From assembly GCF_016803395.1 (NCBI RefSeq), contig NZ_JAEVHL010000015.1, positions 1 through 64,000 of the forward strand: a DNA stretch of 64,000 nt, read 5' to 3'. The notes under the pieces are model-generated. The model worked only from the letters and a program-made list of their open reading frames with translations. It ran no database searches and was not told where the DNA came from. Origin of the DNA: Micromonospora tarensis (GTDB lineage: Bacteria; Actinomycetota; Actinomycetes; Mycobacteriales; Micromonosporaceae). Below are positions 11,892 through 20,708 of the stretch, piece by piece. Every line of letters begins with the position of its first letter. The stretch's first letter is position 1. The translations under genes and the position numbers were made by a program.

Positions 11892-11978
11892 TCAGAACAT
11901 CGGGTAGATGGTGGAGTCCTGGCCGCGTTTCTGGCGACGCCGGAACACCCGCTGGAAGAGAGCGCTGAGCCACTTCAT
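11892..11978 (-). CDS. 28-residue peptide gene inside the carbamoyltransferase operon
   Basis: A micro-ORF fits exactly between the SGNH hydrolase stop (11991) and the start of the haem-oxygenase-like gene (11882): 12 nt after the first and 9 nt before the second. An AGGGGGA ribosome site precedes its ATG, and the next gene has its own AGGTGA. The product starts MKWLSALFQRVF, continues with a very basic stretch (RRRQKR) and ends DSTIYPMF. The basic amphipathic N-terminus plus a short neutral tail could be a leader/core arrangement, a lipid- or membrane-binding peptide, or a small subunit of a neighbouring enzyme. No family recognised. Placement and ribosome site argue for real translation. 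Confidence 0.6.
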   Translation of the reverse strand: MKWLSALFQRVFRRRQKRGQDSTIYPMF

Positions 11979-11990
11979 GGTCTTGTCCCC

Positions 11991-13007
11991 CTAGAGATTG
12001 GCGTCGAGCAGTCGCGCGACGACGTCGTGTCCGTGGTCGGTGAAGTGGATGCGATCGACGAACAGCCACTCGTCGGCGGCGGTGGCGTCGGCCAGCAGCG
12101 GGCTCAGATCGAACATCTGAACTCCGAGCTTCTGGCATCCCTGGGCGAGCTCGTCGGCGTACCTGCGGCCCACGTCCATCCGGGAGATGTCCCCGTACGC
12201 CTTGCCGAAGTTCGCGAGTTGGTCGAGCTCGCCGAAGATCAGCTCCTCCTCGGGGGCCGGTTTCTCCCGGACCCACGGGGCCAACGGCTGGAGCACGTAC
12301 GTGAGCTTCGCGCCCAGGCCCGCGGCGAGCAGCCGCCAGGTGTCCAGGTGGCGGACCGTCCGTTCGACGGCGTCGGCGATCTGCGTGTCGAGGTCCGGCA
12401 CCGCCAGGTCGGCCGCGCTGCGGTCGGTGACCCGGTTGGCCTCACGCCGAGACGCGCCCGCCTCCCGCCGCTGACGAATCTTCAGCTGGTCGATCTGCTC
12501 GTAGTACTCGTGGCAGTTGAAGAAGGCGCCGTCATCACCCTGCATCCAGCGCGGCAGCCGGGCCAGCCCGAGGTCGTTGAAGCCGGAGAGCAACACGATC
12601 CGGTCGATCCGCGGCAGCAGGTGCCGGTACAGGGTGAACAGCAGCAGTTCCTGCGTCGAATTGTGGCTGCGGCCCCCGAAGTTGAGCCAGGGACGGTCGG
12701 CGCCCTGCAGGTGCCAGAGGCGGGAGGCCAGGGTGGCCCCGTCATTCGACGCGCCGATGCCGAAGACGGTGGAGCTACCGGCGATCACGTTGACCGGGCC
12801 GTCCGGGACGTTGCCGCCGGCCGACGCCCTGGCGCCCGGCCCCTCGGCGATCCGGAAGCCCAGCCGGTCGGTGTTGACCACCGAGGACCGGTGGTCGGTC
12901 GGATGGAAGTACATGAGGTACGGCATCCAGCGGATCTCGGCGCGGTCGTCGAACCTCTCGGCGTACTTGAGCATCTGTGGCGTCAGAGTGGCGCGATGTG
13001 AGGTCAT
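11991..13007 (-). CDS. SGNH/GDSL-type hydrolase
   Basis: 338-residue cytosolic protein with the four SGNH blocks: IAGSSTVFGIG (block I Ser), LNFGGRSHNST (block II Gly), LLSGFNDLG (block III Asn in GxND) and VDRIHFTDHGHDVVA (block V Asp/His). SGNH enzymes are O-esterases or acyltransferases; in pathway operons they often add or remove an acyl group. It follows the MFS gene by 9 nt and precedes the 28-residue peptide gene by 12 nt, so it is co-transcribed. Substrate unknown. Confidence 0.85.
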   Translation of the reverse strand: MTSHRATLTPQMLKYAERFDDRAEIRWMPYLMYFHPTDHRSSVVNTDRLGFRIAEGPGARASAGGNVPDGPVNVIAGSSTVFGIGASNDGATLASRLWHLQGADRPWLNFGGRSHNSTQELLLFTLYRHLLPRIDRIVLLSGFNDLGLARLPRWMQGDDGAFFNCHEYYEQIDQLKIRQRREAGASRREANRVTDRSAADLAVPDLDTQIADAVERTVRHLDTWRLLAAGLGAKLTYVLQPLAPWVREKPAPEEELIFGELDQLANFGKAYGDISRMDVGRRYADELAQGCQKLGVQMFDLSPLLADATAADEWLFVDRIHFTDHGHDVVARLLDANL

Positions 13008-13016
13008 GACGTCCTT

Positions 13017-14255
13017 TCAGCCGGGTGACAGACTGGGTTCGGGATGGGTGACCGGAATCCGGGTGCGCAGCGACCACCGCACGACCGGCGGGACGAGCAG
13101 CCCGGCGCCGGCCAGCAGAGCGCCGACCACGTACCAGCCGGGGCGGCCCCACTCGATGCAGAGGCTGACCAGCAGGACCGGTCCGAACGACTCGGCCAGT
13201 CCCATGCCGATGCCGAAGACACCTAGGTACTGACCCACCGCGTGCTTCGGCGCGAGTTCGTTGGACAACTCGAAGCCGCCGGCCGCCTGCCAGAGCTCGC
13301 CGACGGTGTGCACCACGATGCCGGTGAGCAGCAGCGTGGCCGCGGCCCAGCCGGGCGCGCCCGCGGCGGACGAGATCAGCGCGCAGGCCAGCAGGAACAT
13401 CAACCCGGCGCGGCGCATGGTGCGGCCGGCCCGCTGCGGGGTGTCGACGTTACGACTGGCCCGTACCTGGAAGAGCACGATGATCGCGGTGTTGAGGACG
13501 ACGGCGGCCGAGACGAGCCAGCGGGGCGCACCGGTGGCCACCACGATCCACAGCGGAATCGCGACGGTGAGGATGCGGTACTGGATGGACAGCACCCCGT
13601 CGAGCACCGCCAGCGACAGGTAGGGCAGGTCGCGCACCGCGGTCCAGCGCTGGCCCGGGTGCTGCGCGCCGGCCGGGGGCACGTGCGGCAGGGCGACCGC
13701 GGTCAGCGCGGCGACCAGCAGGATCAGGGCGTTCGCGACGATCAACCAGCGGTACCCGCCGACCGTGTCGCGCTGCGCCGCCCAACCGGCCAGGGCCGCG
13801 CCCAGGGCGATGCCGACGTTGGTGGTGGCCCGGACGTACGCGCGCAGTGGTTGTGGTTTGGCGCCGGCGATCTGGTTGATCACCGGCCCGCGGACCACCA
13901 TGCCGGCGGCCTGCGCGGCGATCGCCACCGTCACCGGCACCAGGAACGACCAGAAGTCGCGAGCGAACAGCAGGGTGAAGGTGGCGGCGGCGCCGATCCC
14001 GAGCGCGCCGACGTAGCACTCGCGGGCGCCGCGCCGGTCGGCCAGGTGTCCGGCGGCCACCCCGGCCAGCAGCGCGATGAGGCCGGCGATGCTGAGGCCG
14101 GCACCGACCTGGACCGCCGGGAGGTGCACGGCGCGGGTGAAGAACAGGACGCCGGCGGTGAGGAAGATGCCCTTTCCGATCGTGGCGGCGAGCGTGACCA
14201 GCGCGAGCACGCGCCGGTCACGGTCAGGCGGGATGACCCCGGACAATGCGCGCAA
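13017..14255 (-). CDS. MFS transporter (putative exporter), TTG start
   Basis: Membrane protein with about 12 hydrophobic segments (first ones VLALVTLAATIGKGIFLTAG and AGLIALLAGVAAGHLADRRG). The loop GHLADRRGARE is the usual MFS motif A between helices 2 and 3. The frame stays open to a GTG at 14339, but the extra 28 codons end mostly in A/T and that GTG has no correctly spaced ribosome site. A TTG at 14255 has GGAGG 7 nt upstream and gives MRALSGVIPPDRDRRV, so it is preferred (412 aa). First gene of the minus-strand operon; probable export of the pathway product (inference). Confidence 0.85.
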   Translation of the reverse strand: MRALSGVIPPDRDRRVLALVTLAATIGKGIFLTAGVLFFTRAVHLPAVQVGAGLSIAGLIALLAGVAAGHLADRRGARECYVGALGIGAAATFTLLFARDFWSFLVPVTVAIAAQAAGMVVRGPVINQIAGAKPQPLRAYVRATTNVGIALGAALAGWAAQRDTVGGYRWLIVANALILLVAALTAVALPHVPPAGAQHPGQRWTAVRDLPYLSLAVLDGVLSIQYRILTVAIPLWIVVATGAPRWLVSAAVVLNTAIIVLFQVRASRNVDTPQRAGRTMRRAGLMFLLACALISSAAGAPGWAAATLLLTGIVVHTVGELWQAAGGFELSNELAPKHAVGQYLGVFGIGMGLAESFGPVLLVSLCIEWGRPGWYVVGALLAGAGLLVPPVVRWSLRTRIPVTHPEPSLSPG

Positions 14256-15158
14256 GGACCATCCTCCAAGCCGACTGAGGTTCCGGAACCGAATAGCGGA
14301 AAAGGGAGCCTCGTCGCTCCGAGGAAGACGGAAAGCCACGCCCTCCGGAAAGACCAGTTCGACGCCGCATCGAAACTAGCGCATGGTTCTTCGCCATCTG
14401 GCCCCGTTCTCGGGGAGTGAGACGAATGGCCGGCAACATCTGGTGGGCGTTTGTCAATCGCCAACCTGTGGGACACCTCAGCGTTTCGCGGCATTCAAGG
14501 TGCGGAGCCGGACAAGTGCGGAACAGCGGACCTGAAAACCCATTAAAAATTTCACATCAGGGTTGATGCGTTTGAATTTCCATGCAAGACTCCGGCCCCG
14601 CCCTCGGTGCCGTCGCCGCCTGTCATGCTTCCGACACCGAGACCCGGGCAGTGCAGGCACCGCATCTCGACGTCGACCCAGCGCGACCCTAATCGTGACG
14701 CGTCCACCAAGGACATCCGCCCTCCCTGGTCACGCGCCGCTCGGTCACACGTTCCGCGCTCCGCCATTCTGGCCGGGACACTTCGGCAACTTCCCCTGCG
14801 CACCTCATGGATGATGATGGGCTCGAAAGGCACATCTCCTCAATTAACGGCGACGGCAGAATGTCGCTGGCGAAGAGAGCAACGTCACCTGACGCAATGT
14901 TGACTACCGTGACCGGGTGGCATGTTGTCTCACTCAAGCCAACCGACCATCCTCCGAAAGTGCACAATGCGGGGCCGCTGAACGCCACCACTCCGAGCAG
15001 TCCTGGCGAACCTCGCCACCGGTTCTGCCTGCCAGGACGAAATGTCGCCGGCCGGTCCACGCAACCACACCCGGCGGCCGTGGTGGGACCGCGCTGCGCA
15101 CGGACGGTGCTCGCCCGCAGCTGCGGGTCGACGTCGCTCCGGTGAGCGGCTTCGGCCT
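14256..15158 (-). other. Intergenic region with A+T-rich stretch, likely operon promoter
   Basis: About 900 bp between the MFS gene and the MocR gene. No ORF here has a family signature or biased codon use. The part around 14530-14585 is clearly richer in A+T (for example ATTAAAAATTTCACATC) than the surroundings and is the best place for the promoter of the minus-strand operon. No reliable -35/-10 pair was identified. Confidence 0.45.
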
Positions 15159-16589
15159 TCAGGCCTTCCGGCTGCGCTGCGCACGGACCTCCGCAACCGC
15201 GTCGGCAAGGGCAGCCACTCCGTCGGTGATGGAGCGTTCCGTGAGGGCGGCGTAGCCGAAGATCAGCCCGCCGGGTCCGGCGGGGCTCAGTCGGTACCGG
15301 GAGACGCCCTGCACGCTCAGTCCGCGCCGGGCGGCGGCAGCCACGACCGGAGCCTCGTCGAGGTCGTGCGGGAGCCAGGTAACGACGTGTTGGCCGGCCG
15401 CGACACCGACTGGTTCCAGGTCGGGCAGCCGGGTGCGCAGTGCGGCCAGGAGGGTGTCCCGGCGGCGGCGGTAGATCGGGCGCATGCGCCGCAGGTGCCG
15501 GTCGAACTCGCCGCGGTTGAGGAAGTCGGCGAAGGTCAGTTGGTCGATGACGGGAGAGCCGCGGTCGGCCAGCACCTTGGCCGCCGTGATCTCGTCGACC
15601 AGGTGTGACGGCGCGAGCAGCCAGCCGAGCCGCAGCCCTGGCGCCAGGGTCTTGCTCGCCGTGCCGCAGTAGACGACGGTCTCCGGCGCCAGCCCCTGCA
15701 TGGCGCCGATCGGCGAGCGGTCGTAGCGGTACTCCGCGTCGTAGTCGTCCTCGATTACCACGGCGCCTCGACGCTGGGCCCAGTCGATCACCCGGGCCCG
15801 CGCGGAGGCCGACAGGACACCGCCGGTCGGCCACTGGTGCGAGGGCGTCAGCACGACGGCGTCCGCATCGGTCTGTTCCAGTGCCTCGACGAGAATGCCA
15901 TCGGGCCCGACCGGGATGCCGATCACGTCCAGGCCGGCGGCGGCCGCGACGGGGCGGGCGTCGTCGTCCGGGGACGGATCCTCGACGGCCAGCCGGCGGG
16001 CGCCGCGCGCCGCGAGTACCTGGATCAGCAGTGCGACGCCCTGGCCGTAGCCATTGCAGATCACCACGTTCTCCGGGCGGGCCGAGGTGCCACGGACGCG
16101 GTTGAGGTAGTCGGCCAGGGCTGCGTGCAGTTCGGGCACGCCACGCCCGTCGAGGTAGGCGAAGTGTTCGTTCGGCGCGGTGGTGAGGATTGTGCGTACC
16201 GAACGCAGCCAGGCGGCCCGGGGGAACGACGACACGTCGGTGCGGCCGTACCCGAAGTCGATCGTGGCCGCCGGCCGGTCCCCGACGCGGCGCTGCACCG
16301 GCGTCGGAACCAACTCGACCGCAACCTGGGTGTAGCCGCCCGCCCGACTGGTGAGGTAGCCCTCGGCGACGAGTTGCTGGTAAGCCTCGACCACGACGCC
16401 GCGCGACACCCCAAGATCGGCTGCGATGGTGCGGGTGGGTGGCAGGGACGTCCCGAGACGCAACCGGCCGGCCCGGATGCCGCCCCGGATCGAGGCGGCG
16501 ATCTGTCGGTGCAGCGGTTCGGCCGCCGACCGGTCGACAGCAATGAGCAGGTCCGTCGCCGTACTCGAATTGGTCCTGGTGCGGCCCAT
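15159..16589 (-). CDS. MocR/PdxR-type GntR-aminotransferase regulator
   Basis: 476 residues. The N-terminal GntR winged helix (RQIAASIRGGIRAGRLRLGTSLPPTRTIAADLGVSRG split by the recognition helix, about residues 27-65) is fused to a fold-type I aminotransferase domain. The PLP lysine lies in YCGTASKTLAPGLRLGWL, and DDYDAEYRYDRSPIGA is the cofactor-binding Asp region. Such proteins use PLP as effector ligand, often controlling PLP or amino-acid genes or the divergent neighbour. It is divergent from a flavin oxidase with only 47 bp between starts, making that gene the likely target. Confidence 0.93.
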   Translation of the reverse strand: MGRTRTNSSTATDLLIAVDRSAAEPLHRQIAASIRGGIRAGRLRLGTSLPPTRTIAADLGVSRGVVVEAYQQLVAEGYLTSRAGGYTQVAVELVPTPVQRRVGDRPAATIDFGYGRTDVSSFPRAAWLRSVRTILTTAPNEHFAYLDGRGVPELHAALADYLNRVRGTSARPENVVICNGYGQGVALLIQVLAARGARRLAVEDPSPDDDARPVAAAAGLDVIGIPVGPDGILVEALEQTDADAVVLTPSHQWPTGGVLSASARARVIDWAQRRGAVVIEDDYDAEYRYDRSPIGAMQGLAPETVVYCGTASKTLAPGLRLGWLLAPSHLVDEITAAKVLADRGSPVIDQLTFADFLNRGEFDRHLRRMRPIYRRRRDTLLAALRTRLPDLEPVGVAAGQHVVTWLPHDLDEAPVVAAAARRGLSVQGVSRYRLSPAGPGGLIFGYAALTERSITDGVAALADAVAEVRAQRSRKA

Positions 16590-16636
16590 GCAATAGGACC
16601 TTAACGGGGGTACCGATCTCCGGCAGGCTCAGCCGT
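16590..16636. promoter_or_regulatory. Shared divergent promoter/operator region
   Basis: The 47 bp between the start codons of the MocR regulator and the flavin oxidase must hold both translation starts and overlapping promoters. It contains the palindrome GGTACC next to TTAACG. The compact layout implies that regulator binding affects both genes. Confidence 0.4.
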
Positions 16637-17977
16637 ATGACGACAGCGACCAACCTCCGCCTCCTCACCCCGGACGACCCGGACTACGACGCCGCGCGCA
16701 CCGTCTGGAACGCCATGATCGACCGTCGCCCGCGGATGATCGCGCGGCCCGCGAGCGTCACCGACGTGGTGACCGCGGTGCGCCTGGCCCGGGAACTCGA
16801 CCTGGAGATCGGGGTGCGCTGCGGCGGGCACAACGTGGCTGGCCTCGCTGTTCCGGCGAACGGCCTGATGATCGACCTGACCGCGTTGAACGCCGTCCGG
16901 GTGGACCCGGTCCGGCGGCGCGCCCGGGTCCAGGGCGGCGCGCTGCTGGGCGCGCTCGACGGGGCGTCGCAGCCATACGGTCTCGCCACGACCGCGGGTA
17001 ACGTCTCGCACACCGGGGTCGGCGGCCTGACCCTCGGTGGCGGCATGGGTTGGCTCGCCCGCCAACACGGCTTGGCCTGCGACAACGTCGTCTCCTACAC
17101 GATGGTCACGGCCGACGGGCGGGTGGTGACCGCGAGCCGAACCGAGCACCCCGACCTCTACTGGGGTCTGCGCGGCGGTGGCGGCAACTTCGGCATCGTC
17201 ACCGACTTCGACTTCCAACTGCACCACACCGGAACGCAGACCCTGGTCGCCGAGTTCGATTTCCGCGCCGAGGACGCCGTACCGGTGCTCGAAGGCTGGC
17301 GGGACCTCAACGCCGTCGCGCCACGGCAGGCGACCTTCACCGCCGACGTGCACAGCACGCCCAGCGGCCCGATCGCCACCGTCGGCTTCGTCTGGGTCGG
17401 CGACCCCGCACCAGCTCGCCGGTTGCTGCCGGCGATGCGCGCACTCGGGCGTCCGGTCGCCGAACGGGTCACCACTCCGTCATACCTCGAACTCCAGCAA
17501 CGCGACGACACCACCGGCGGCCACGCCTACCGTCGGTACTCCAGCGCGCACTACCTGCAACAGTTCCCCACCGCAGCGATCGAGGCATTCCTGCTGCGCG
17601 GCGCGAGAGACCTATCCGCCGGCAGCCACCTGCCCGGCGTCGGCCTGCAGGCCCACGGTGGGGCGATCGCCGACGTCGCGGACGCCGACGCCGCGTTCAG
17701 TCACCGTGGCACCATGTTCGAGTACGGTGCCGGCTCCCGCTGGACCGAGCCGTCCGAGGACGACGAGCGGATGGCAGCGGCTCGCAGTGCCGGAGCCGCG
17801 CTCGACCCGTACGCCCACGGCGTCTACGTCAACTCGCTCGCCGCCGACGAGGGGCAACGCGGGGTGAGCCGGGCGTACCCGGCCGCCAAGCTCGCCCGGC
17901 TGGCCGCGCTCAAGACCGTCTGGGATCCGCAGAACGCCTTCCACCTCAACCACAACATCCGGCCGCACCGCCGGTAG
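16637..17977 (+). CDS. Berberine-bridge-type FAD-linked oxidase
   Basis: 446 residues, typical for bacterial BBE-like oxidases that oxidise sugars, alcohols or natural-product intermediates with dioxygen. PP-loop FAD-binding domain: IGVRCGGHNVAGLAV contains His65, and HGLACDNV contains Cys148. Together these are the usual pair for bicovalent FAD attachment. GGGNFGIVTDFDF and the C-terminal BBE motif WDPQNAFHLNHNIRP are present. No signal peptide. No obvious operon partner; expression probably controlled by the divergent MocR protein. Confidence 0.93.
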   Translation: MTTATNLRLLTPDDPDYDAARTVWNAMIDRRPRMIARPASVTDVVTAVRLARELDLEIGVRCGGHNVAGLAVPANGLMIDLTALNAVRVDPVRRRARVQGGALLGALDGASQPYGLATTAGNVSHTGVGGLTLGGGMGWLARQHGLACDNVVSYTMVTADGRVVTASRTEHPDLYWGLRGGGGNFGIVTDFDFQLHHTGTQTLVAEFDFRAEDAVPVLEGWRDLNAVAPRQATFTADVHSTPSGPIATVGFVWVGDPAPARRLLPAMRALGRPVAERVTTPSYLELQQRDDTTGGHAYRRYSSAHYLQQFPTAAIEAFLLRGARDLSAGSHLPGVGLQAHGGAIADVADADAAFSHRGTMFEYGAGSRWTEPSEDDERMAAARSAGAALDPYAHGVYVNSLAADEGQRGVSRAYPAAKLARLAALKTVWDPQNAFHLNHNIRPHRR

Positions 17978-18387
17978 CGCGGTCGGCGCCCCGGGCTCTC
18001 TTGTGTTATCGCCACCCATTGTGCTCGCCGAAGAAACGTCGGAGGTGGATCGCGCAGTCCTTTCCGGACAGGGCATGAGACTGGGCGGCGATGACTTGCC
18101 GCGCCCACGGACGAGACCACACGGCACCGCAGGCCAGAACGGACCCTGCCGAAGCACTGGGTTGGAAATCCTGACGGAGCTTCACCGCTGCCCCGCTGCC
18201 CCACCCCGATCGTCCAGACCATCCTCGCTTTGAGGTTTGCCGAGGACGCACGCCACCAGCGATGAAACGACGCAGTTATTCGCGAGAATCCTTCCATCCA
18301 TTCTCGCCAATGTCAAGGGGTGGCACGAAACCATGGCGACGCGCAAGGATGTTTATCAACCAATTGCTTGGCCTAAGGAGCTGTTTC
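17978..18387 (+). other. Intergenic region with an inverted repeat
   Basis: No gene is supported. A perfect 8-bp inverted repeat (GCGAGAAT at 18282-18289 and its complement at 18300-18307, 10-nt loop) lies about 80 nt upstream of the secreted-protein start. It could be an operator or an mRNA hairpin. The last ~100 bp are richer in A+T than the surroundings. Confidence 0.4.
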
Positions 18388-19062
18388 GTGGGACAGGGAA
18401 GTCGGAGATTCAACGCGGTTCCGTCACGCACTCTCGCCGCAGCTGTCGCCGTCACCGCCGTCGCGGTGTCTCTGCAATCCGCGGCGTCTGGCGCCCCAAA
18501 AGCCGCCTCGCCGCCGGAAACCACCGTGGCCTTCTTGAGTCATGACGAGTATGCCGCCAGGTTCGGCAGCGACGCAATCGCCACTGGAGCCCCGGCTTCT
18601 TCCGATGATGGAGCGTTGCGCGCCGCCCCTGAGGAGCGGACGGCCGACAGTAGTGGTGGTGCGGCGCCCCAGCGTGACCCCGTGGGCGGGACTCCTTGGC
18701 ACCAGGCGCTCTGGGCTCAGACAGACGGGCGAGGAACATATGTTCCTACTCGATTCGGCGATGCTAACCTCGGCTATTCGCACTACGCCTCCCGGCACAA
18801 CCTGACGACCATGGCGCCCTTCCGGGTAATTCCCAACACCACGAGGCCTATTGTCGATCAGGGCTCCCACATCGAATACCAGGCACTGTTGACGGACCTG
18901 TCGAATGGGTCGATCAAGATTAGGGTCCGTATCGTCACCCAAGCGGCCAGCAGGACCGATGACGGTAGGTACGTGACCCCTGATGGCCGCAATGTCGGCA
19001 CGATCACCGCCTACTGCGAAGGCGTGACCAAGTGCCCTAGCTGGGTGAACCAGATCTCCTGA
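18388..19062 (+). CDS. Secreted protein of unknown function
   Basis: The GTG at 18388 has AAGGAG 7 nt upstream and gives a 224-residue protein with a clean Sec signal peptide (basic GQGSRRF, then TLAAAVAVTAVAVSLQSAASGA, cleavage near residue 35). A low-complexity region (about 60-105) is followed by a compact C-terminal part with GYSHYASRHNL, SHIEYQALLTDLSNGSIKIRV and ITAYCEGVTKCPSWVN (two Cys). I do not recognise a family. The layout, secretion signal plus variable linker plus small C-terminal domain followed by a small cytosolic protein gene, is like a secreted effector with its immunity protein, but this is speculation. Confidence 0.65.
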   Translation: MGQGSRRFNAVPSRTLAAAVAVTAVAVSLQSAASGAPKAASPPETTVAFLSHDEYAARFGSDAIATGAPASSDDGALRAAPEERTADSSGGAAPQRDPVGGTPWHQALWAQTDGRGTYVPTRFGDANLGYSHYASRHNLTTMAPFRVIPNTTRPIVDQGSHIEYQALLTDLSNGSIKIRVRIVTQAASRTDDGRYVTPDGRNVGTITAYCEGVTKCPSWVNQIS

Positions 19063-19142
19063 GTCGCTTCCGGTAGCCTGAGCCACGGACCCGCGGCAAC
19101 AGTACCGGGTAGCTGAGCCGGCGGGACAGGAACGGAGGAGCG

Positions 19143-19841
19143 GTGAGCTCGGTGGACGCCACCTTTGGACGGCTGCTTCGACATGCCGCGCCATTGGTGA
19201 TGGCTCCACCGGGCTCACTGCCGAATGGCGGGCCACAACTCCGCGGCCTGGTTCGAGTCGGAGACGAGAAGGCTCGGGTGTTCTATTGTCCCGACACCAC
19301 GATGACTCACGGGACAGGCTTTGAGTTCGAACTACTGGCCGGCGACGGCGAACTCGATGTGGATGCCGCTGTCGAGTGGATGAGAGTGGCTGCGTCGTCC
19401 CTCGATTCCTGGCAGTCCGCACCCGATGTGCCGACGTTCCGTGACAGCCACGGCAACCTCATCGTATCGGCCCTGGACGCTGGATTTGACTCGACGCGCG
19501 GCCTGGCGTGGTACGACCAGAACCTGTTCGGCATGCTCAGCATATTCATCCATGGTGGCGGATTCCCCTGGTTCGAGGATGTTTACTCGTGCGCCGGTTT
19601 CATGCTTGTCGGCGACGGGCGGTGCCGCGTCTATATCAGGTTGACCGCCTCGGGCGAGATGTACGGGCTCGACCTGCCCCTCGTGGAATCGCGGGGCGGC
19701 ATACGCCCCGGAAGCGGGGGAACCTTTCCGCAAGAGGTAGCCTCGGTCATCCGCACGAACACGCTGGTGGCTCAACCAAGGGTTGAGGCGAACGACGACT
19801 ACGCTCCGGTCGTTTTCGACATGACGAGATGGATCGGCTGA
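19143..19841 (+). CDS. Hypothetical protein
   Basis: 232 residues from a GTG preceded by GGAGG. No signal peptide or membrane segment. Visible stretches are VRVGDEKARVFYCPDTTMTHG, an acidic region (ELLAGDGELDVDAAVEW), MLSIFIHGGGFPWFEDVY, and a C-terminus ending VVFDMTRWIG. No family recognised. It lies 80 bp after the secreted protein gene on the same strand and may form a pair with it. It is followed by a hairpin that also serves the convergent gene. Confidence 0.65.
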   Translation: MSSVDATFGRLLRHAAPLVMAPPGSLPNGGPQLRGLVRVGDEKARVFYCPDTTMTHGTGFEFELLAGDGELDVDAAVEWMRVAASSLDSWQSAPDVPTFRDSHGNLIVSALDAGFDSTRGLAWYDQNLFGMLSIFIHGGGFPWFEDVYSCAGFMLVGDGRCRVYIRLTASGEMYGLDLPLVESRGGIRPGSGGTFPQEVASVIRTNTLVAQPRVEANDDYAPVVFDMTRWIG

Positions 19842-19859
19842 CCGGACGGATCCGGTCAG
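19838..19859. terminator. Bidirectional hairpin between convergent genes
   Basis: Perfect 9-bp stem CTGACCGGA / TCCGGTCAG with a 4-nt loop, overlapping the stop of the plus-strand gene and the stop of the minus-strand hydrolase, followed by ATAATT on the plus strand. Confidence 0.6.
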
Positions 19860-20689
19860 ATAATTGAACCATCGCCGCGGCGTCGGCGGAGGAAGCCCGA
19901 CAGCAGTTGCCTGAACTCGTGCGGGTGCTCGATCGCCGGCACGTGCCCGCATCGGCCGAACACGTGCAGACGGACGTCGGCCAGGTGTGCGAGCAGGGGC
20001 AAAGCCGCCGTCTCGAGCGGGGTGATCCGGTCCTCGGCACCGTGCACGAGCAGCACAGGCGCACGGATCGCGCCCAGCGTCTGCGCCGAGAGGGTGAGGT
20101 CGTCGACCCACCGCGCCCTAGGTGGGGGGAACAGCGACGCGAACGCGTCCGCCCCCGCTCGCATCGCGGCCGCCCGGGCGTCGACGGCCGCATCGGTCAC
20201 GAGCGCCTGGTCGAGAAAGAGGCGACTGAGCATGTCCCGTGCGCCGAGCGGGCCGGCGGGGGCGGCCCAGATCGCGTCGAGGTCGGCGGAGAGCGGTGCC
20301 CCGGGGGCGCCCATCGTCGCGACCGCCACGACGTGGGTCACCTGCTGGGGGCGCGCGGCCGCCAACGCCAACGCCACGGCGCCGCCCATGGAGTGACCCA
20401 CCACGGCGTAGGACGCGATACCGAGGGCGTCCATCAGGCCTGCGGCCTGCTCCGTCCAGAGCCGCAGCCCACCCCGGGAGCCCGCCGGGAGAGGTGTACG
20501 CCCGAACCCCGCCTGGTCAGGAGCCAGCAGGTGCCAGGACGTGCCCAGCGCCTGCGCCGTCGATGCCCAGGCTCCGGACCCGGTCGTGCCGGGTCCGGAG
20601 CCGTGCAGCATCAGCACCGCGGGCCCGGCGCCGCTCTCCAGGACGTGGACGGAGGAGCCGTCGACGGTGACGGTCCGAAGTGCCGTCAC
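19856..20689 (-). CDS. Alpha/beta hydrolase, meta-cleavage-product hydrolase-like
   Basis: 277 residues. MLHGSGPGTTGSGAW matches the oxyanion loop of the C-C bond hydrolases of aromatic degradation (BphD/MhpC group). VVGHSMGGAVAL is the nucleophile elbow, GAEDRITPLE holds the catalytic Asp and GRCGHVPAIEHP the His. The GTG at 20689 has no good ribosome site. An ATG overlapping the previous stop (20710-20712) is one base out of frame, so the true start may be uncertain. Probably co-transcribed with the DJ-1/PfpI gene upstream. C-C hydrolase activity is a family-level guess. Confidence 0.85.
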   Translation of the reverse strand: MTALRTVTVDGSSVHVLESGAGPAVLMLHGSGPGTTGSGAWASTAQALGTSWHLLAPDQAGFGRTPLPAGSRGGLRLWTEQAAGLMDALGIASYAVVGHSMGGAVALALAAARPQQVTHVVAVATMGAPGAPLSADLDAIWAAPAGPLGARDMLSRLFLDQALVTDAAVDARAAAMRAGADAFASLFPPPRARWVDDLTLSAQTLGAIRAPVLLVHGAEDRITPLETAALPLLAHLADVRLHVFGRCGHVPAIEHPHEFRQLLSGFLRRRRGDGSII

Positions 20690-20708
20690 CGGGGCAGGCC
20701 AGGTGCGC

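Noticed and set aside
12000..13001. Long plus-strand ORF opposite the SGNH hydrolase
   Set aside because: The minus-strand frame has all SGNH blocks; the plus frame has no domain or ribosome site.
14807..15145. ORFs in the A+T-richer gap upstream of the MFS operon
   Set aside because: No codon bias typical of this genome, no ribosome site and no family resemblance.
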